Shown: piece by piece, positions 25,379 to 38,673 of the stretch | Layout of the letters: each line of letters opens with the position of its first letter | Position numbering within the stretch: the stretch's first letter is position 1 | Position numbers and translations under genes: made by a program | Notes under the pieces: model-generated | What the model was told of the DNA's origin: nothing | The model's input: the letters and a program-made list of their open reading frames with translations, nothing else | Databases searched by the model: none | Assembly (NCBI RefSeq): GCF_910591885.1 | Contig: NC_063278.1 | Span: forward strand, 4,117,501 to 4,181,500 | DNA from: Bombus terrestris | Lineage: Eukaryota; Arthropoda; Insecta; Hymenoptera; Apidae | Reading direction: 5' to 3' | Length of the DNA stretch: 64,000 nt

Positions 25379-26143
25379 GGACAGCGTAGAAATAAATCAT
25401 GGAAAAATCACAAATGAGAAGGTCGAAATCCAAGAAATTATAATTGTTAATAATAATAATAATATCAGATGAAGCAAATTAAATAGAACGAAATTGAAGG
25501 AAAAGAAAGAATCTCGCGAATGACAATCGAATTTAAAAAGGAAACGGATTAGATAATTTTTTAAAATATTCCCAACATTCCGGATGGATAATGACGTACG
25601 TTTTTTTAGAACGTAACAGCGAATTCCACGTACACGTTGTTTACGAGGCGAGCCTAATACGTACATACGCAATTATTATCTTGCACAAACGCCAACAATG
25701 AGACGCAAAAACACGTTACATTCTCGTTCAGGGTATAATATATGGACCTTCGTGTTCACGTTACATATTACGTATCGTTGTCAGTTGCTTTGTAACCCGG
25801 CCATTCTTACGCAATAATAGCGCCATTCTCCCTCCACAGGATCGTACGAATGTCCTTATACCGTGCAACATAGCATTTCGACACCCACACGACAAATGCA
25901 ATTTTCCTAGCGTTGGATGCAATAGAGAAACTTGCTTTTTCTTTCTCATAAAGTTGAAAGCTGTTGTTGCTTCCCTTTTCGCGATTACCGTTAGCGTCGT
26001 CGTTATTATTCGTAAGGATTTTATCACAGTTTTTAAAGTGGACGGATTACGACAGATGGAAGTTAGGTCGATGATATTATCGTTATAATTTGGAAGAATT
26101 TATTCTTGAAAAATATTGCTTCTTTCCAGAGAGATTTTGTTCC

Positions 26144-26195
26144 TTAACCAGTTACCTGTTCTTCACGAGTATACTCGTCGTCGCTTACCTTTTCC
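26144..26195. mobile_element. Single end of a family C TTAA-type element
   Basis: Reads TTAACCAGTTACCTGTT, then CACGAGTATACTCGTCGTCG, then CTTACC. It resembles the right end of the 25176-25378 copy. Its CGACGACGAGTATACTCG (reverse strand), with the preceding GGTAAG, matches the 12.04 kb copy. The partner end was not found. Confidence 0.5.
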
Positions 26196-28914
26196 CCACG
26201 CTTTTCGAACGGATGATAGCAACAGCTAATTTCAAGAATCGCGACACGAACGATTTACGAAACCTCGTGATGTCTTTCGTAGCAGGGAAAATTCTGGCGA
26301 AAATAAAATCTACGCTTTACGCATCGTGTACATTCACGATCAAAGATAAGGTCTGCTCGTATTTCTAAAAGCAGCAGAGAAAAATATAATCGATAATCGA
26401 GATTACGTATTAATCCAGTCTAAGCGATACGAACACCGATTTCTCATCGACGTCCAACCTGATACGCTCGAATATCGTTGAGCAAGCATATAACACAATT
26501 TATGCTAATCGTTTGTATCTTGAAAAAACGGCACGGTGAAATAAAAGGGTTAACAGAAACCACATCACCGTGGCAAAGCTAAACACCTCCGTGTCCCACA
26601 GGCTGTGTTAACACGTATCGCGTTAAATCTCGTCCGACGATTCGCGCAAGTTCTTGTTTACCTGGCTTGTAACCCTTGTCAGCGTTTCGTATAGCGCTCG
26701 TTATAATAGTACTGCCGCGATTCTTAGCGATAGGGAGAGCTTTATGGTGTCACGGAATTGCCCGCCCACGTGTTCAACAGAGACCTAAACTGGCGAGCCG
26801 AATCGAGCGAAATCACGATTTATTGGTTTCGCCTCTGGAGAAAATTCAAAACGTTCACCGATTTTATTACCAAATAATACCGTGGCGTTGTTTCCATTCG
26901 AACGAGGATATAAATGATTTTTCTCTTTGTTGCTTTTTGAAAGTAACGCGAGTTTTAAATGGATCGCGCTTTTCGCTATATACAGCGGCCGCGAGATGCA
27001 TTTGTACGGTATCGTATCTATAATCGCTAGATCGCGGATGTTTGCTCGTTTATGAAAGATATCAAAAATACGAAGATGCAGTACAGAATGCATCGAATAC
27101 GCGAGGATACGTAAATTACTCAAAGTATTGTCTCGTGATCTTTCGTAGGTGAAATTTCGCCTAGGTTCCTATTTTTTAGTTACGCTCGTAACGATACGAA
27201 TTTGCATAAAAGTACAGATTGTAATTGTGGCGAAAGTACATGGCAATCGATAGATCGGTGGTATTTGTGCGAATTGATATTCTTAGAAATGTAAATAAAA
27301 AGGATGGTAAGATGGTAAAAATTGTGTTGCTTGTGAAATACTGTACTTGGAATATTTGATATATCTTTGCATATTATGTACATTTCTGCGTCTTTTCTTA
27401 AACGCATAAAAACCTGCAAACGATTAACGTTCTTCTATTTAATAAAAATGAAAGATAGTATCGATTAATTTGCGATCTATCGAGTTTGGAGATTCTATCA
27501 AAAGACAGGAAATGTGATGTCACGTGTTCTTCGATTGGAACCACGTTTGTTCGCGAGCGAGTCTCGCGGAAGACTTGGTTAATCTTCTTCGACTTGTCTT
27601 CGAACGAGGTCAAGTTCACGAATCTATATTTTTGGTACGATGATTGACACGAAATCAATGATTCGCGAAAGCCCTTGAGAGTTATTACGTATCTTCTCCG
27701 AAACCGTATAACTGGGTTGTTAACGCATTCTTCGACGCAACATTGGTAATAAAATTAGATTAGTATAAAATTAGAATCGCAGCTTGCACGGCTCCTTTAA
27801 CACGTTTCATGGATACTCTGGTGTTCGACTCGAAGACAACAATCGAACATTATAAATCGAATGCAGCAATGACTCGCTGATCGAAGAAACGAGGCTGTAA
27901 CATGGTAGGTTATTAAATAGGGTAGGGATTTTTGGCAAAAAGTGTTCACGAAAAATGCTTCTTTACTATCGTAACACAGAGTTAAAAAACTTCTATCGCA
28001 AATTCAACGATAATTTTCTTTTTTATTCTTTAGATTTCTAGAATTTCCATATATCTTTACGATGTACGTTAGTACAGCGAATATTATTTAAAGCCACGAT
28101 ATAATGAACTTTAAAAATACACTTGAAAATAATTTAAAACGTCGTCGTTAACGTGGAAACGAGGAGAAAGGACAGCAAGAAGAAAAAAAAGGTTCTGCAC
28201 GTCGAATAAAGTAATAACTCAGTGACCTAAAAAATCAAATCTCTGACCTTTTTCGTCGTGTGTGCGCGCCTGGAATTTATCAGCAAACGTTTAATTGCAA
28301 AAATAACGCTTTTTTTTCAAGGGGCCATGAGGTATCGCGGAAAGAGCGTAGGCGCGGATGCACCGGATATAAAAGCAGTCGCGCGTTATGCTGTGCTCTG
28401 AAAAAAAGAGATAATAAATGTGTATCATTCAGAGAGCTCACGAGGTAGAATGAACCCATACCACGGATTTATATGTGTCGTATATACCTTTCCTTCTTTC
28501 TTTTTCTCCTCTCTTTCTCTCTCCCTATTCGGTTATGCAACTGTTTTTAATCCCATTGAAGCAAAGCTGGCGCGCGGGAAAGTGAAATATAACAAATGAC
28601 CGATCTTCGCGGGTACATAAACGATTTTAAACGCGAACCGACACGGGATTAAATTAAGATGGAATTTTTATTCCTTCAAAGATCTTTGCTTGATGTTTCA
28701 TGACTTTGCTATCGTCCCATTTGTATTTGCCTTTCCTACTCTACGCTTTTCTTCGAGTTTACTATTTTAGTAGACAGTTTTCACGCAACTTTAATTCAAA
28801 GTTTCAATTCTTTACCAGGTATCGCACTGCTTCCTTCGTTAACGATAAATAAGTATCAGATCAGATTCCCGTAAGTTTCACGCATCCTTATCCTCTAATA
28901 TTCTATACGTATTC

Positions 28915-29576
28915 ACGCAACAAAGTATGTGCAATAAGTATCTTCTGTATAATATCTATATGAAACAGTATTTATAATTCTTACAACAAAATTCATACAG
29001 TATCTCCTGTATAATATCTATAATTCATACAGCAAAGTATGTAGAGTAAGTATCTTCTCTATAATATTTATATAGAACAATATATTTGTAATTCATATAG
29101 CAAAGTATATACAGTAAGTATCTTCTGTATAATATCTATAATTCATACAGCAAAATATGTGCAGTAAGTATCTCCTGTATAATATCTATAATTCATACAG
29201 CAAAGTATGTACAATAAGTATTTTCTGTATATTATCTATAATTCATACAGCAAAGTATGTGCAGTAACTACCTTCTGTATAATATCTATATGAAACAATA
29301 TATTTGTAAATCATACAGCAAAGTATATACAGTAAGTATCTTCTGTATAATATCTATAATTCATACAACAAAGTAAGTACAATAAGTATCTTCTATATAT
29401 TATCTATAATTCATACAGCAAAGTATGTGCAGTAAGTACCTTCTGTATAATATCTATATGAAACAATAAATTTATAATTTATACAGCAAAGTGTGTACAG
29501 TAAGTATCTTCTGTATAATATCTATAATTCATACAGCAAAGTACGTGCAGTTAGTATCTTCTGTACATCTGTATAA
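28915..29576. repeat. Tandem array, 12 units of about 50-70 bp with two length classes
   Basis: Unit core is AGTATCTTCTGTATAATATC, then TATAATTCATACAGCAAAGT and ATGTGCAGTA. Short units are about 48-55 bp. Long units (near 28939, 29050, 29272 and 29440) carry an extra ATGAAACAATATATTTGTAA-like insert. From 29272 a long-short-short order recurs with a 168-bp spacing, which is a higher-order repeat. Non-coding. Confidence 0.9.
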
Positions 29577-32439
29577 AAAATACGTATAAATATTGAGGAT
29601 TCGGCGAATTCTGAAACCTCCCGTTAGAGCGAATCCGTGTAATAAAACTAGAAAGCTGAAGTCGTGAAAGAAATTTCACGAACGTAATCGACGTCGGATC
29701 AGCGAATTACATTTGGTTAATAGACCGATTCGAAATTTTTCCTTGCACCCTTCTTAAAGCATTGAGGAGTTGTTCTAACGCATCCTATCGTGGGATCACA
29801 GACAATGGCGCCCACACTGCGTTAGTACCGGGACAGGAAGGCTGTCAGAACGACAGACGACTAACAATTTCCTAGTGACCTACATCGCGCCCTCGTCGCC
29901 CCACGTTTTGCACTCCCACGCACTCGTCACGCTGCATCGCAAGTCGGTCTGCGTCTCTGCCAGCGTTTCTGCACGGACTCTACACTTACGTTTACTACTT
30001 GGCGACCAGCACCGCGACGCTAGCTAGAGCAATGTCCCTTCCGGTGTTTAGCGTCGAACGCGGAGTATACGTTCCACGTGGATTTGTTTGAACGAAAATC
30101 GCGTAAATAACGTTTGTAAAGTAAATACGGAAGAAATATAGTCGCCTGCGATGACCTAGCGCAACGTTATGTACTTATCTCAAACTTCAAGCTCTTGAAA
30201 ACTATCGCGCAATTTGTGTTACAATTTATCGCATCTGAGAGACTCGCGTGAAAAAGCGCCGAGTAATACATTCAGTGTATCTTCCCGTCAAGGGCCAAAT
30301 ACCATCGTAGCTGCATCTTATTTTTAGTAAATCTTTGTATTTTGTGATCTTCGAGAGTCTAAATTGGCGAATTTTTTTAACGCTTAATCTTCGAATCTTG
30401 AGGCTTTTTTAAATTGAAAATTTAACGAACCTTGGAATCTATGAACCTCTGAAAATCTTATTTTCGTGAATTTCTCAGTTTCTATATTTGATATTCCATA
30501 TATATGTCGTTCTAATTACACGTATCGTACACTGATTATTTTAATCCTCAGATCAGAGTGGATGACGGTAATTTGCTATTTTTATATTTGTACTTCGCGT
30601 CTCTGACTTGATAAGATTGATCGACCATTTTTACCACGTAGAACGTGACGTAGAAGATAAAATTAAATTCCTAGAGGATTCACTAACCTAACTCAACGTA
30701 GCGTAGTCAACGATTCGATGATACGAACTGAGAGTCCGATACTTTAATATTTATATCGCGTAAGAGAAATTATTCTCGCAGTACTGGAATCTATTTCACA
30801 ATGTCGCAAGGATACCTTTCTCTCGTCGTTGCTACCAAATGATCGCGCTACTACGAAACACAATTTCTCTGTATATTTCCTATTCGCGAACAAAGCTAAC
30901 AACTCTATTCAGTCGAAATATCTCCATTGTACGAAATGTCAATCCTTGGCAGTCGAAAGTAAAGAGAATATTTCACCACAAATCCCTTTACTTAATGTTC
31001 CACTCTCCTGCGTTAGACAGCCACCGGTACAATCCATCGATATCCAATGATTAATAACAGGAAGCGGACGAAGCTAGCGCATTGGTTAACTTTCGAACTT
31101 CTCGTGAAACTCGTTAGTATCTCTGCCTTCTTGAGGTTCGTAATAAACTACAAAGGTAATACGTTACAAAAATCTCTGCTGCAACTCGCATTGTCTCTGT
31201 AACTCGAGTTTCTATCGCTTCCTGTACATGGTCACGCGATCGTGAATGTCCTATCCGTTTGAACCACACCGTGTCAAGAAATCCTTCGCCTCTGATCGTA
31301 AGAATCTTTAAATTCGCCAATCTGCCTTGTATATTTCTTCTAAATCGTCCAACTCTCGAATCATCGAAGAAATGTCTTATTACGCGTATGTTCGAATCTT
31401 CAATCTCCCAGCTTCTGGATCTCCGACTTGCGATCTTCAGAATTCAATCTTTCAGTACTTTGATATTTTCATCTTCTGGCTGTTCGACTCCTGAAAATCG
31501 TAGATTCCTCGAACTTTCCAACGAAACTGTTTAATCTTAGAATCCTTAGGCAGCTTGCGTCGCAATTATTTTTCAGCGTCGTTACGTTACCGAGAGAAGT
31601 TTCGTTCTTCTCGAAGAAACTTACTGACAGAAACGCTAAGAGAAACTCTAAAAAACACTGCCTTTCGAACGGACAAGAAATTAATTAGCAATTGCAACAG
31701 CCGAACCCTTCTTAATATATTCCGCCTATCAACGGTGCTAATGAGCTTAGCGTATAACAAATGATATAAATAAGTAATAAACATTCGATAAAACATTATT
31801 GCGCAACATAAATATCGAGTAGAATAACAAGAAGAGGATATATACCACGTCCAATTAATACGAAAGATTAAAGAGTCATCAGAAATATGAAGAGCCACTT
31901 AAAAAAAAAAGTACTCGAATATATGAATATACGCGTGCGTATATCTGTTGCGTTATTCGATTCACGTGCCGGCCGGTTAATGAATATTACAGCGATCCGT
32001 TTTTTATGCATTTGTGCGCCAAGCACGCCATTTGTAACGTTTAATTTAATTGGATTTATCGAAAGGGATCGAGGCTGCGTATCGATTAATTTTCAGCATG
32101 CACGAGGGTATATATCGTCGATGACACCGTGAACGCTCCTATGCTATTCGCGTCTGTTGCAAGTTAACTTGCATTTGCACCTGCATCGGCCATCCAGCTG
32201 CATCGACGATGTCTTCTCTTTCCGTTCTCTCTTTTTCATATTCCCTCCGATACTTTCAAAATTGCAACCGACGGTTGCGACATTCGACCTTCGCCATCCA
32301 TGATATTTCTTTCTTTTTTTCCAAACGTAGCTTCTTCTTTCTTCTCGTTTTAATTCGCGGATTAAATGGATCTAATAATCTTCTACGTTTCTTTGGAATA
32401 TTATTATATTTGTTATATAATTATGTTTTGTTTAATTAT

Positions 32440-32445
<6 letters not shown>

Positions 32446-32476
<31 letters not shown>

Positions 32477-32490
32477 TTATTTATATATAT
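32446..32490. repeat. (AT)n microsatellite
   Basis: Long TA alternation, slightly interrupted after 32472. Confidence 0.95.
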
Positions 32491-32929
32491 GTAGTATAAA
32501 TATCAGGCATCTGGAAATTTCAACCGATTAATGTCTATGTATAGAAGGTAAAAATATATCGCGCAAATATTTATTCACATTTCCTAGTTGCAATCAAGTT
32601 TAACGTCAGCATCGCTCTCCCGTTCAAATTGAACCATTCCAATTAACTCCGTTATTTATATGCAGAATTTTACGATCGTTTCATACGTCGTTTAGATTTA
32701 TCAGCTCGCGTTTAATTTACTTTCGTATAAATCGTAGTATTAAGCAGACCGAGTGCGAGTCAAAAATTATAACACCGTGGCAACATGGTTCTTGTAAAAA
32801 CGTTATATCGATATTCTTTATTGGTACGTAATATAAATTTTTAACGCTGTATTATTTATTTTTAGCTCGAAGAATGATATACACGCGTGTCATTCGTCTT
32901 AAGACAAAAGACACAGCAAATTTAAATGT

Positions 32930-33096
32930 GTCTGTATTTTTATAAAATTGAACTGTGAAATGTCGCGGTGTTTATCTCAACAGAACAAAATGGATCGTAT
33001 AATTCGATAAAACGGTATAAAACAAAGAAACAATAATAGACGCACAATGTTTATTATTTCCTCATAAAACGAAAGAAACTTTTAGAACGACCTAAT
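32930..33096. mobile_element. Mariner-type MITE, family 2, copy lacking a clear left end
   Basis: Shares with the other copies the block ACAAAATGGATCGTATAATT, then TCGATAAAACGGTATAAAAC, and the right end CATAAAACGAAAGAAACTTT followed by TAGAACGACCTAATA. The left terminal repeat is not clear. Confidence 0.6.
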
Positions 33097-34004
33097 ATAT
33101 TTCAGAATTTCTATTCTTTTTTCTAAAATCCACTGCTGCTCCGATTTTCTTTCTCAACGAAAACGTGTTAGCGATAATGAGCCCCGTTCAATGGGTCACG
33201 CAAAAGCTGAATTTTTACCAAAAATAGTCGTTAATGTAATTAAAATTTACAGCAGTCGCGCTGTTAGAGATTTATCCTACAAATTTCCAGGATTTCAGGA
33301 AAAATCGTAACAATAGCATTACGATTGAAGTGGGACATTGAACGATTCAGCAGTTCGGATGCATTGTTTCCCAACGAGCCTGCACTTGTAATCCTGTAAC
33401 TCTGTAATTTTGCAGACAGCACAGAAACAGTATTTAAGTGTGGCCGGTTGTCGGTGATGCATGTCGAATTAAACCACTGTGCACACGTTCGCTGCTACCT
33501 TTAATTCTATTTGAAAGCTGATCGGCGTTTAACTGCAACATACCGGTGGTATCGTCGGAATCGAATGAAAATAAAACAGCCGTAAGGACGTCGAACGGTG
33601 ATCCTTTTAACGGTACCCATTATAAGGATCAGGTTCATTACGGTAGGAAACGAGCAAAAAGAACGACCGACCTTTCTCGATCTAGGCGGCTATAAAACTG
33701 GAGAACAATTTGTTTCAATTTGTATTTAACACTTTCACTTTACTGGAACTGAGGGCTCGTTTAGAATGGATTTAGTCTACAGCTGATCTAAACTGCGGAT
33801 TTCTGTCATTAGAGAAAGGCGAGATAATTTGTAAACGTTGTAGAAAATTCTACAAATTGAACATGATATCGTAAAATGACAAATAAAATACCGGGGTACT
33901 GAAAATTTTCAGTTTTATTGATACGATTATTTTTGGTAAGATAATCGATTTACGACATAATTACGCTAAATATATATATATATCTCCATGTTGATTGAAG
34001 TATG

Positions 34005-35095
34005 TGTTCAAATATTGTTTTGAACAGGTACAAACATCACCAAATTTAATCAATATAATCAAATTTGAAAATGTTTTACATAGCACGTACTGTCAGAACA
34101 TGAAAATTTCCTATTGCAGATGTTCAAATACATTTTGGAGCCAGTACATACATCAACAAATTTAACCAATATAATCAAATTTGAAAATGTTTTACATAAC
34201 AGGTACTGTCTGAACATGAAAATTTCCTACTGCAAATGTTCAAATACTTTTTGGAGCCAGTACATACATCACCAAATTTAACCAATATAATCAAATTTGA
34301 AAATGTTTTACATAGCACGTACTGTCAGAACATGAAAATTTCCTACTGCAAATGTTCAAATACTTTTTGGAGTCAGTACATACATCAACAAATTTAACCA
34401 ATATAATCAAATTTGAAAATGTTTTACATAACAGGTACTGTCTGAACATGAAAATTTCCTATTGCAGATGTTCAAATACTTTTTGGAGCCATATGCAGCC
34501 AGTACATACATCGTCAAATTTAACCAATATAATCAAACTCAGGCAAATGTAAAATTTCAGCCAACATAGTCACGACAGTGGTGTCTCAAAGACGCAATAA
34601 TGACAAGTCCTAATGAAATTTGAAAATGTTTTACATAGAACATGCTGTTCGAACATGGAAATTTCCTACTGCAAATGTTCAAATACTTTTTGGAGCCAGG
34701 ACATACATCGCCAAATTTAACCAATATAATCAAATTTAAATAAATGTAAAATTGCAGCCAACATAATCATGACAGTCGTCTCTCAAAGACGCAATAATCA
34801 GTCTTAATGAAATTTGAAAATGTTTCACATAGCACGTACTGTCAGAACATGAAAATTTCCTATTGCAAATGTTCAAATACTTTCTGGAGCCAGTGCATAC
34901 GTCGTCAAATTTAAGCAATATAATCGAATTCAAACAAATGTAAAATTTCAGCCAACATAGTCACGACAGTCGTGTCTCAAAGACGCAATAACCAGTCTTA
35001 ATGAAATCTGGAAATGTTTTACATAACACATACTGTCCGAACACGAAAATTTCCTACTGCAAATGTTCAAATACTTTCTCGAGCCAGCATACATA
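34005..35095. repeat. Tandem array with 116-bp and about 194-207-bp units
   Basis: The anchor GTTCAAATA occurs at 34006, 34122, 34238, 34354, 34470, 34677, 34871 and 35065. The spacings are 116 four times, then 207, 194 and 194. Longer units contain an extra segment with GTAAAATTTCAGCCAACATA and GTGTCTCAAAGACGCAATAA. All share CCAATATAATCAAATTTGAA and CATGAAAATTTCCTACTGCA-type blocks. Non-coding; the open frames here arise from the repeat. Confidence 0.93.
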
Positions 35096-37283
35096 CGTGC
35101 AACCAACATGTGTCCCATTGTCGCATGGGACACGAGGTATGCAGAATATCGTCGATTCCGATCGTAAGGCACGTCTAAGACCACCAGACTAGATCGTAAA
35201 TTGCGACAGACGAGAGACAGGGACAGAGCGCAGGGTCCGGCGTGCTTTCGCAACAGTGTAATGCCGCATTGTTGTGCAGCTGGAAATTGCCGGTTCTTTC
35301 GCCGTGCGATGCAACGTGCGCAACGGTACTCCTACTACCACCAACGCTATCTTCCGTGCTGGTTCGCCGTGATACAGAGCTATGCCAACATACCGGGTGT
35401 ACTTTCGATCGACCCTACCTCTAGCTATTCTCTCAATTTTAAGACTTTGTTCAAGAATTTTAAAACTTACCCTCGTCTCGACGAACAGAGACTCTTTTAA
35501 CGTTCTAAGGAAACGTTTAAGACGAAAATTAGAAGGAGAAGTTATATGACGGTAACTGTTGTACTTTCCTACTTTCTTCAAACACGAGGCGTACCTTTAA
35601 AAAAGTAGGAAGATACCAGTAGGTCGATAACGAACGACAGAAAGCGACCGAGTTGAGACGTTTTCACGAAGACGATGAAACGCCACTGTATTTACAGTTA
35701 CGGCTACGTCGCGCTAGATCGATCGAGTGTATCGATCGAGGAACCTCGATGACGTTTTTTTTTTTGTGGAATATTTAGTAACGCTATCCTTACGCGTTTC
35801 GACGATAAAGAACTTGTTCGATGAGATATTGGTTGATATTGGTTGGAATTCGATAATTCGTTTGTCCGCTGTTAATGGAATTCCGCGTTAATTAGATTTG
35901 TTGTTACTACTATACGTGTGCAAGTACACGTTCGAAATGTATGGCTGGAAATAAATTTCGGAGAATAAAGGGAGAAGGGCCGGAGGCAGAACGCTATCGT
36001 ATTTGAAAAAAATATGATGCCTCTACAGATAGCCCCCTAGGCAGGTTAGATAAGGGAAACGTGTATATACATACTCCACTTCACTTTCGGCTTTATCTTT
36101 TTCGATAGAAAGGGATAACTGTACTCGGCTAACGGAAATTATTACACAGACGATTAATCTGGCCGCGTAGTATCTTTCACCGACTCTGTATTTCACTTAT
36201 CTTCTTGCTTGCCCAATGTTTACAAAAATCGACGAAATAAATCTTTCTCTTTGTATTTATCTGTATGTTCCTCTGCATTCGTTCATATCGTTGCAACTGT
36301 ATCAAGAATCATCTGTTATTCGAGTATTCGTTAAAAATTAAAATAAAACGAAACGAACAAATTACCAGTGAGTCGGTATGCGAAGAAATATAGATTTGAA
36401 ATAGCGAAAGACGAGACTTTGAACTTCGTTCAAAGATACCAACAATTTCCGTGATTCAGCGATCAACACCGTCCAAGAGGATGATCGAAATTCTTTCGCA
36501 TGATGAGGAATACGGCGCGAAGAAACAAGCCCTGGCCTTCCCCAAAATTAAACGCGAGAAAGGAACGAGAATCAACCGCTCGTGGTATCTGATCCAATTC
36601 GTAAACCCGTAATTATTCGTAAATTACAGCCAGGAACGCCGATCAACGACCAAATCACTTACGATCTTATTATCTAACGAGAGCCTTGAATCTACATCGA
36701 AGGCAAGCCGACACTTGTAAAAAAAGAAAAGAAAAAAGAAAAAAGGAAGAGGAAAGGAAGAAAAATTTGCGATAGGAGCGAAAAAAAAACAAGAAAAGGA
36801 AGAATCACAGACGCTTTAATTAAGGGAGAGATAAAAGAAAGATTTGGAAGTACAATATATGACGCGGTAATCCAGCTCACGCGCGGTTAATTATTTCGAA
36901 ATTATGTTAACGAGCCAAGAACCCATCAACCCTTTCAACTCCCTGTAATTTAACCCCTTTCATATACGGGACCTCACCGACTATCATCTCTGCAATTGTA
37001 CGTTTCGCTTTGCTTCCTTTCAATTGTATAATTTCAACGAGAATGATACTTTCAAGTTGGGATACGTATACGCGGTGTCTCGGAACAATTGCGAAACGCT
37101 TTGAATCGTACACACACGCGATTAACATTCGATCGTCCGGATACAGACTCTAGAGATTTTTCACGATATTTCAAAAGAAGAAAAGAATCCCCGGTCTAAT
37201 TACGACGAGCATCGTACGTCTTTGATATTCCATGCAAACTTGCGGATTGTGTATTTATTTGCCGTATCTCCGCAGCTTTAAAC
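35096..37283. other. Upstream UTX intron or flank, part 4
   Basis: A CpG-richer block at about 35190-35400 gives overlapping frames on both strands without a convincing protein. A purine-rich stretch lies at 36715-36845. Otherwise nothing recognised. Confidence 0.5.
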
Positions 37284-38673
37284 GTCTCGTTGGGACATAA
37301 AAATTGGCAGATTTCGATATCTAGGAATTTGGAGATCCGAAGGTTTGAAATTTCAAAAATCGAAATCTTGAAAAATTGAAAATTGAAAAATTTGAAACTC
37401 TCCAAGATCTGACAATTCCGAGATCTGCACGTTCGTACGATCAAAAAATCGAGAGTGTAACGATTCGATTCGAAATCTAGAAACTCGAAAGCTGACAAAT
37501 TTTTCAATGAACAAAGTTTCGTTGGTATATGAAAATTGGCAGATTTCGATATCTACGAATTTGGAGATCCGAAGGTTTGAAATTTCAAAAATCGAAATCT
37601 TGAAAAATTGAAAATTCAAAAATTTGAAACTCTCCGAGATCCGACAATTCCGAGATCTGCACGTTCGTACGATCAAAAAATCGAGAGTGTAACGATTCGA
37701 TTCGAAATCTAGAAACTCGAAAGCTGACAAATTTTTCAATGAACAAAGTCTCGTTGGTACGTAAAAATTGGCAGATTTCGATATCTACGAATTTGGAGAT
37801 CCGAAGGTTTGAAATTTCAAAAATCGAAATCTTGAAAAATTGAAAATTCAAAAATTTGAAACTCTCCAAGATCCGACAATTCCGAGATCTGCACGTTCGT
37901 ACAATCAAAAAATCGAGAGTGTAACGATTCGATTCGAAATCTAGAAACTCGAAAGCTGACAAATTTTTCAATGAACAAAGTCTCGTTGGTACGTAAAAAT
38001 TGGCAGATTTCGATATCTACGAATTTGGAGATCCGAAGGTTTGAAATTTCAAAAATCGAAATCTTGAAAAATTGAAAATTCAAAAATTTGAAACTCTCCG
38101 AGATCCGACAATTCCGAGATCTGCACGTTCGTACAATCAAAAAATCGAGAGTGTAACGATTCGATTCGAAATCTAGAAACTCGAAAGCTGACAAATTTTT
38201 CAATGAACAAAGTCTCGTTGGTACGTAAAAATTGGCAGATTTCGATATCTACGAATTTGGAGATCCGAAGGTTTGAAATTTCAAAAATCGAAATCTTGAA
38301 AAATTGAAAATTCAAAAATTTGAAACTCTCCGAGATCCGACAATTCCGAGATCTGCACGTTCGTACAATCAAAAAATCGAGAGTGTAACGATTCGATTCG
38401 AAATCTAGAAACTCGAAAGCTGACAAATTTTTCAATGAACAAAGTCTCGTTGGTACGTAAAAATTGGCAGATTTCGATATCTACGAATTTGGAGATCCGA
38501 AGGTTTGAAATTTCAAAAATCGAAATCTTGAAAAATTGAAAATTCAAAAATTTGAAACTCTCCAAGATCCGACAATTCCGAGATCTGCACGTTCGTACGA
38601 TCAAAAAATCGAGAGTGTAACGATTCGGAAATCCGGAAACTCGAAAGCTGACAAATTTTTCAACGAACAAATC
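37284..38673. repeat. Six-copy 232-bp tandem array (satellite-like)
   Basis: Units begin near 37288, 37520, 37752, 37984, 38216 and 38448, exactly 232 bp apart, and differ by only a few substitutions. The last unit has a small deletion near 38627. Each unit holds many degenerate TCGAAAT/TTGAAA sub-motifs about 10 bp apart, for example GAAATTTCAAAAATCGAAAT. The minus strand is nearly free of stops, giving a series of overlapping 128-codon frames with almost identical translations. Because 232 is not a multiple of 3, each unit is read in a different phase, so these are not a protein. Confidence 0.97.

Larger units (their letters stand above)
24355..28914. other. Upstream UTX intron or flank, part 2
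   Basis: Holds a hairpin with arms GGGTGCATT and AATGCACCC (24733-24752), a TTAA-type element at 25176-25378 and a related end at 26144. No gene recognised. Confidence 0.55.
29577..34004. other. Upstream UTX intron or flank, part 3
   Basis: Contains a relatively GC-rich, CpG-rich block at about 29760-30080 that could be a promoter or untranslated exon, an AT microsatellite at 32446-32490, and a mariner-type MITE relic at 32930-33096. No protein pattern recognised. Confidence 0.5.

Noticed and set aside
33500..33525. Resemblance to the microRNA bantam (TTTGAAAGCTGAT)
   Set aside because: The seed part does not match and no fold-back arm is visible.
35258..35500. MPHCCAAGNC start, resembling a THAP zinc finger
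   Set aside because: Only the first few residues fit. The later Cys/His and AVPTIF parts of a THAP domain are absent.
37196..38670. Series of nearly identical 128-129-codon minus-strand frames (a repeat-protein gene?)
   Set aside because: They arise from a 232-bp tandem repeat that shifts phase each unit and lacks stops by composition. No start context, splice signals or protein pattern.
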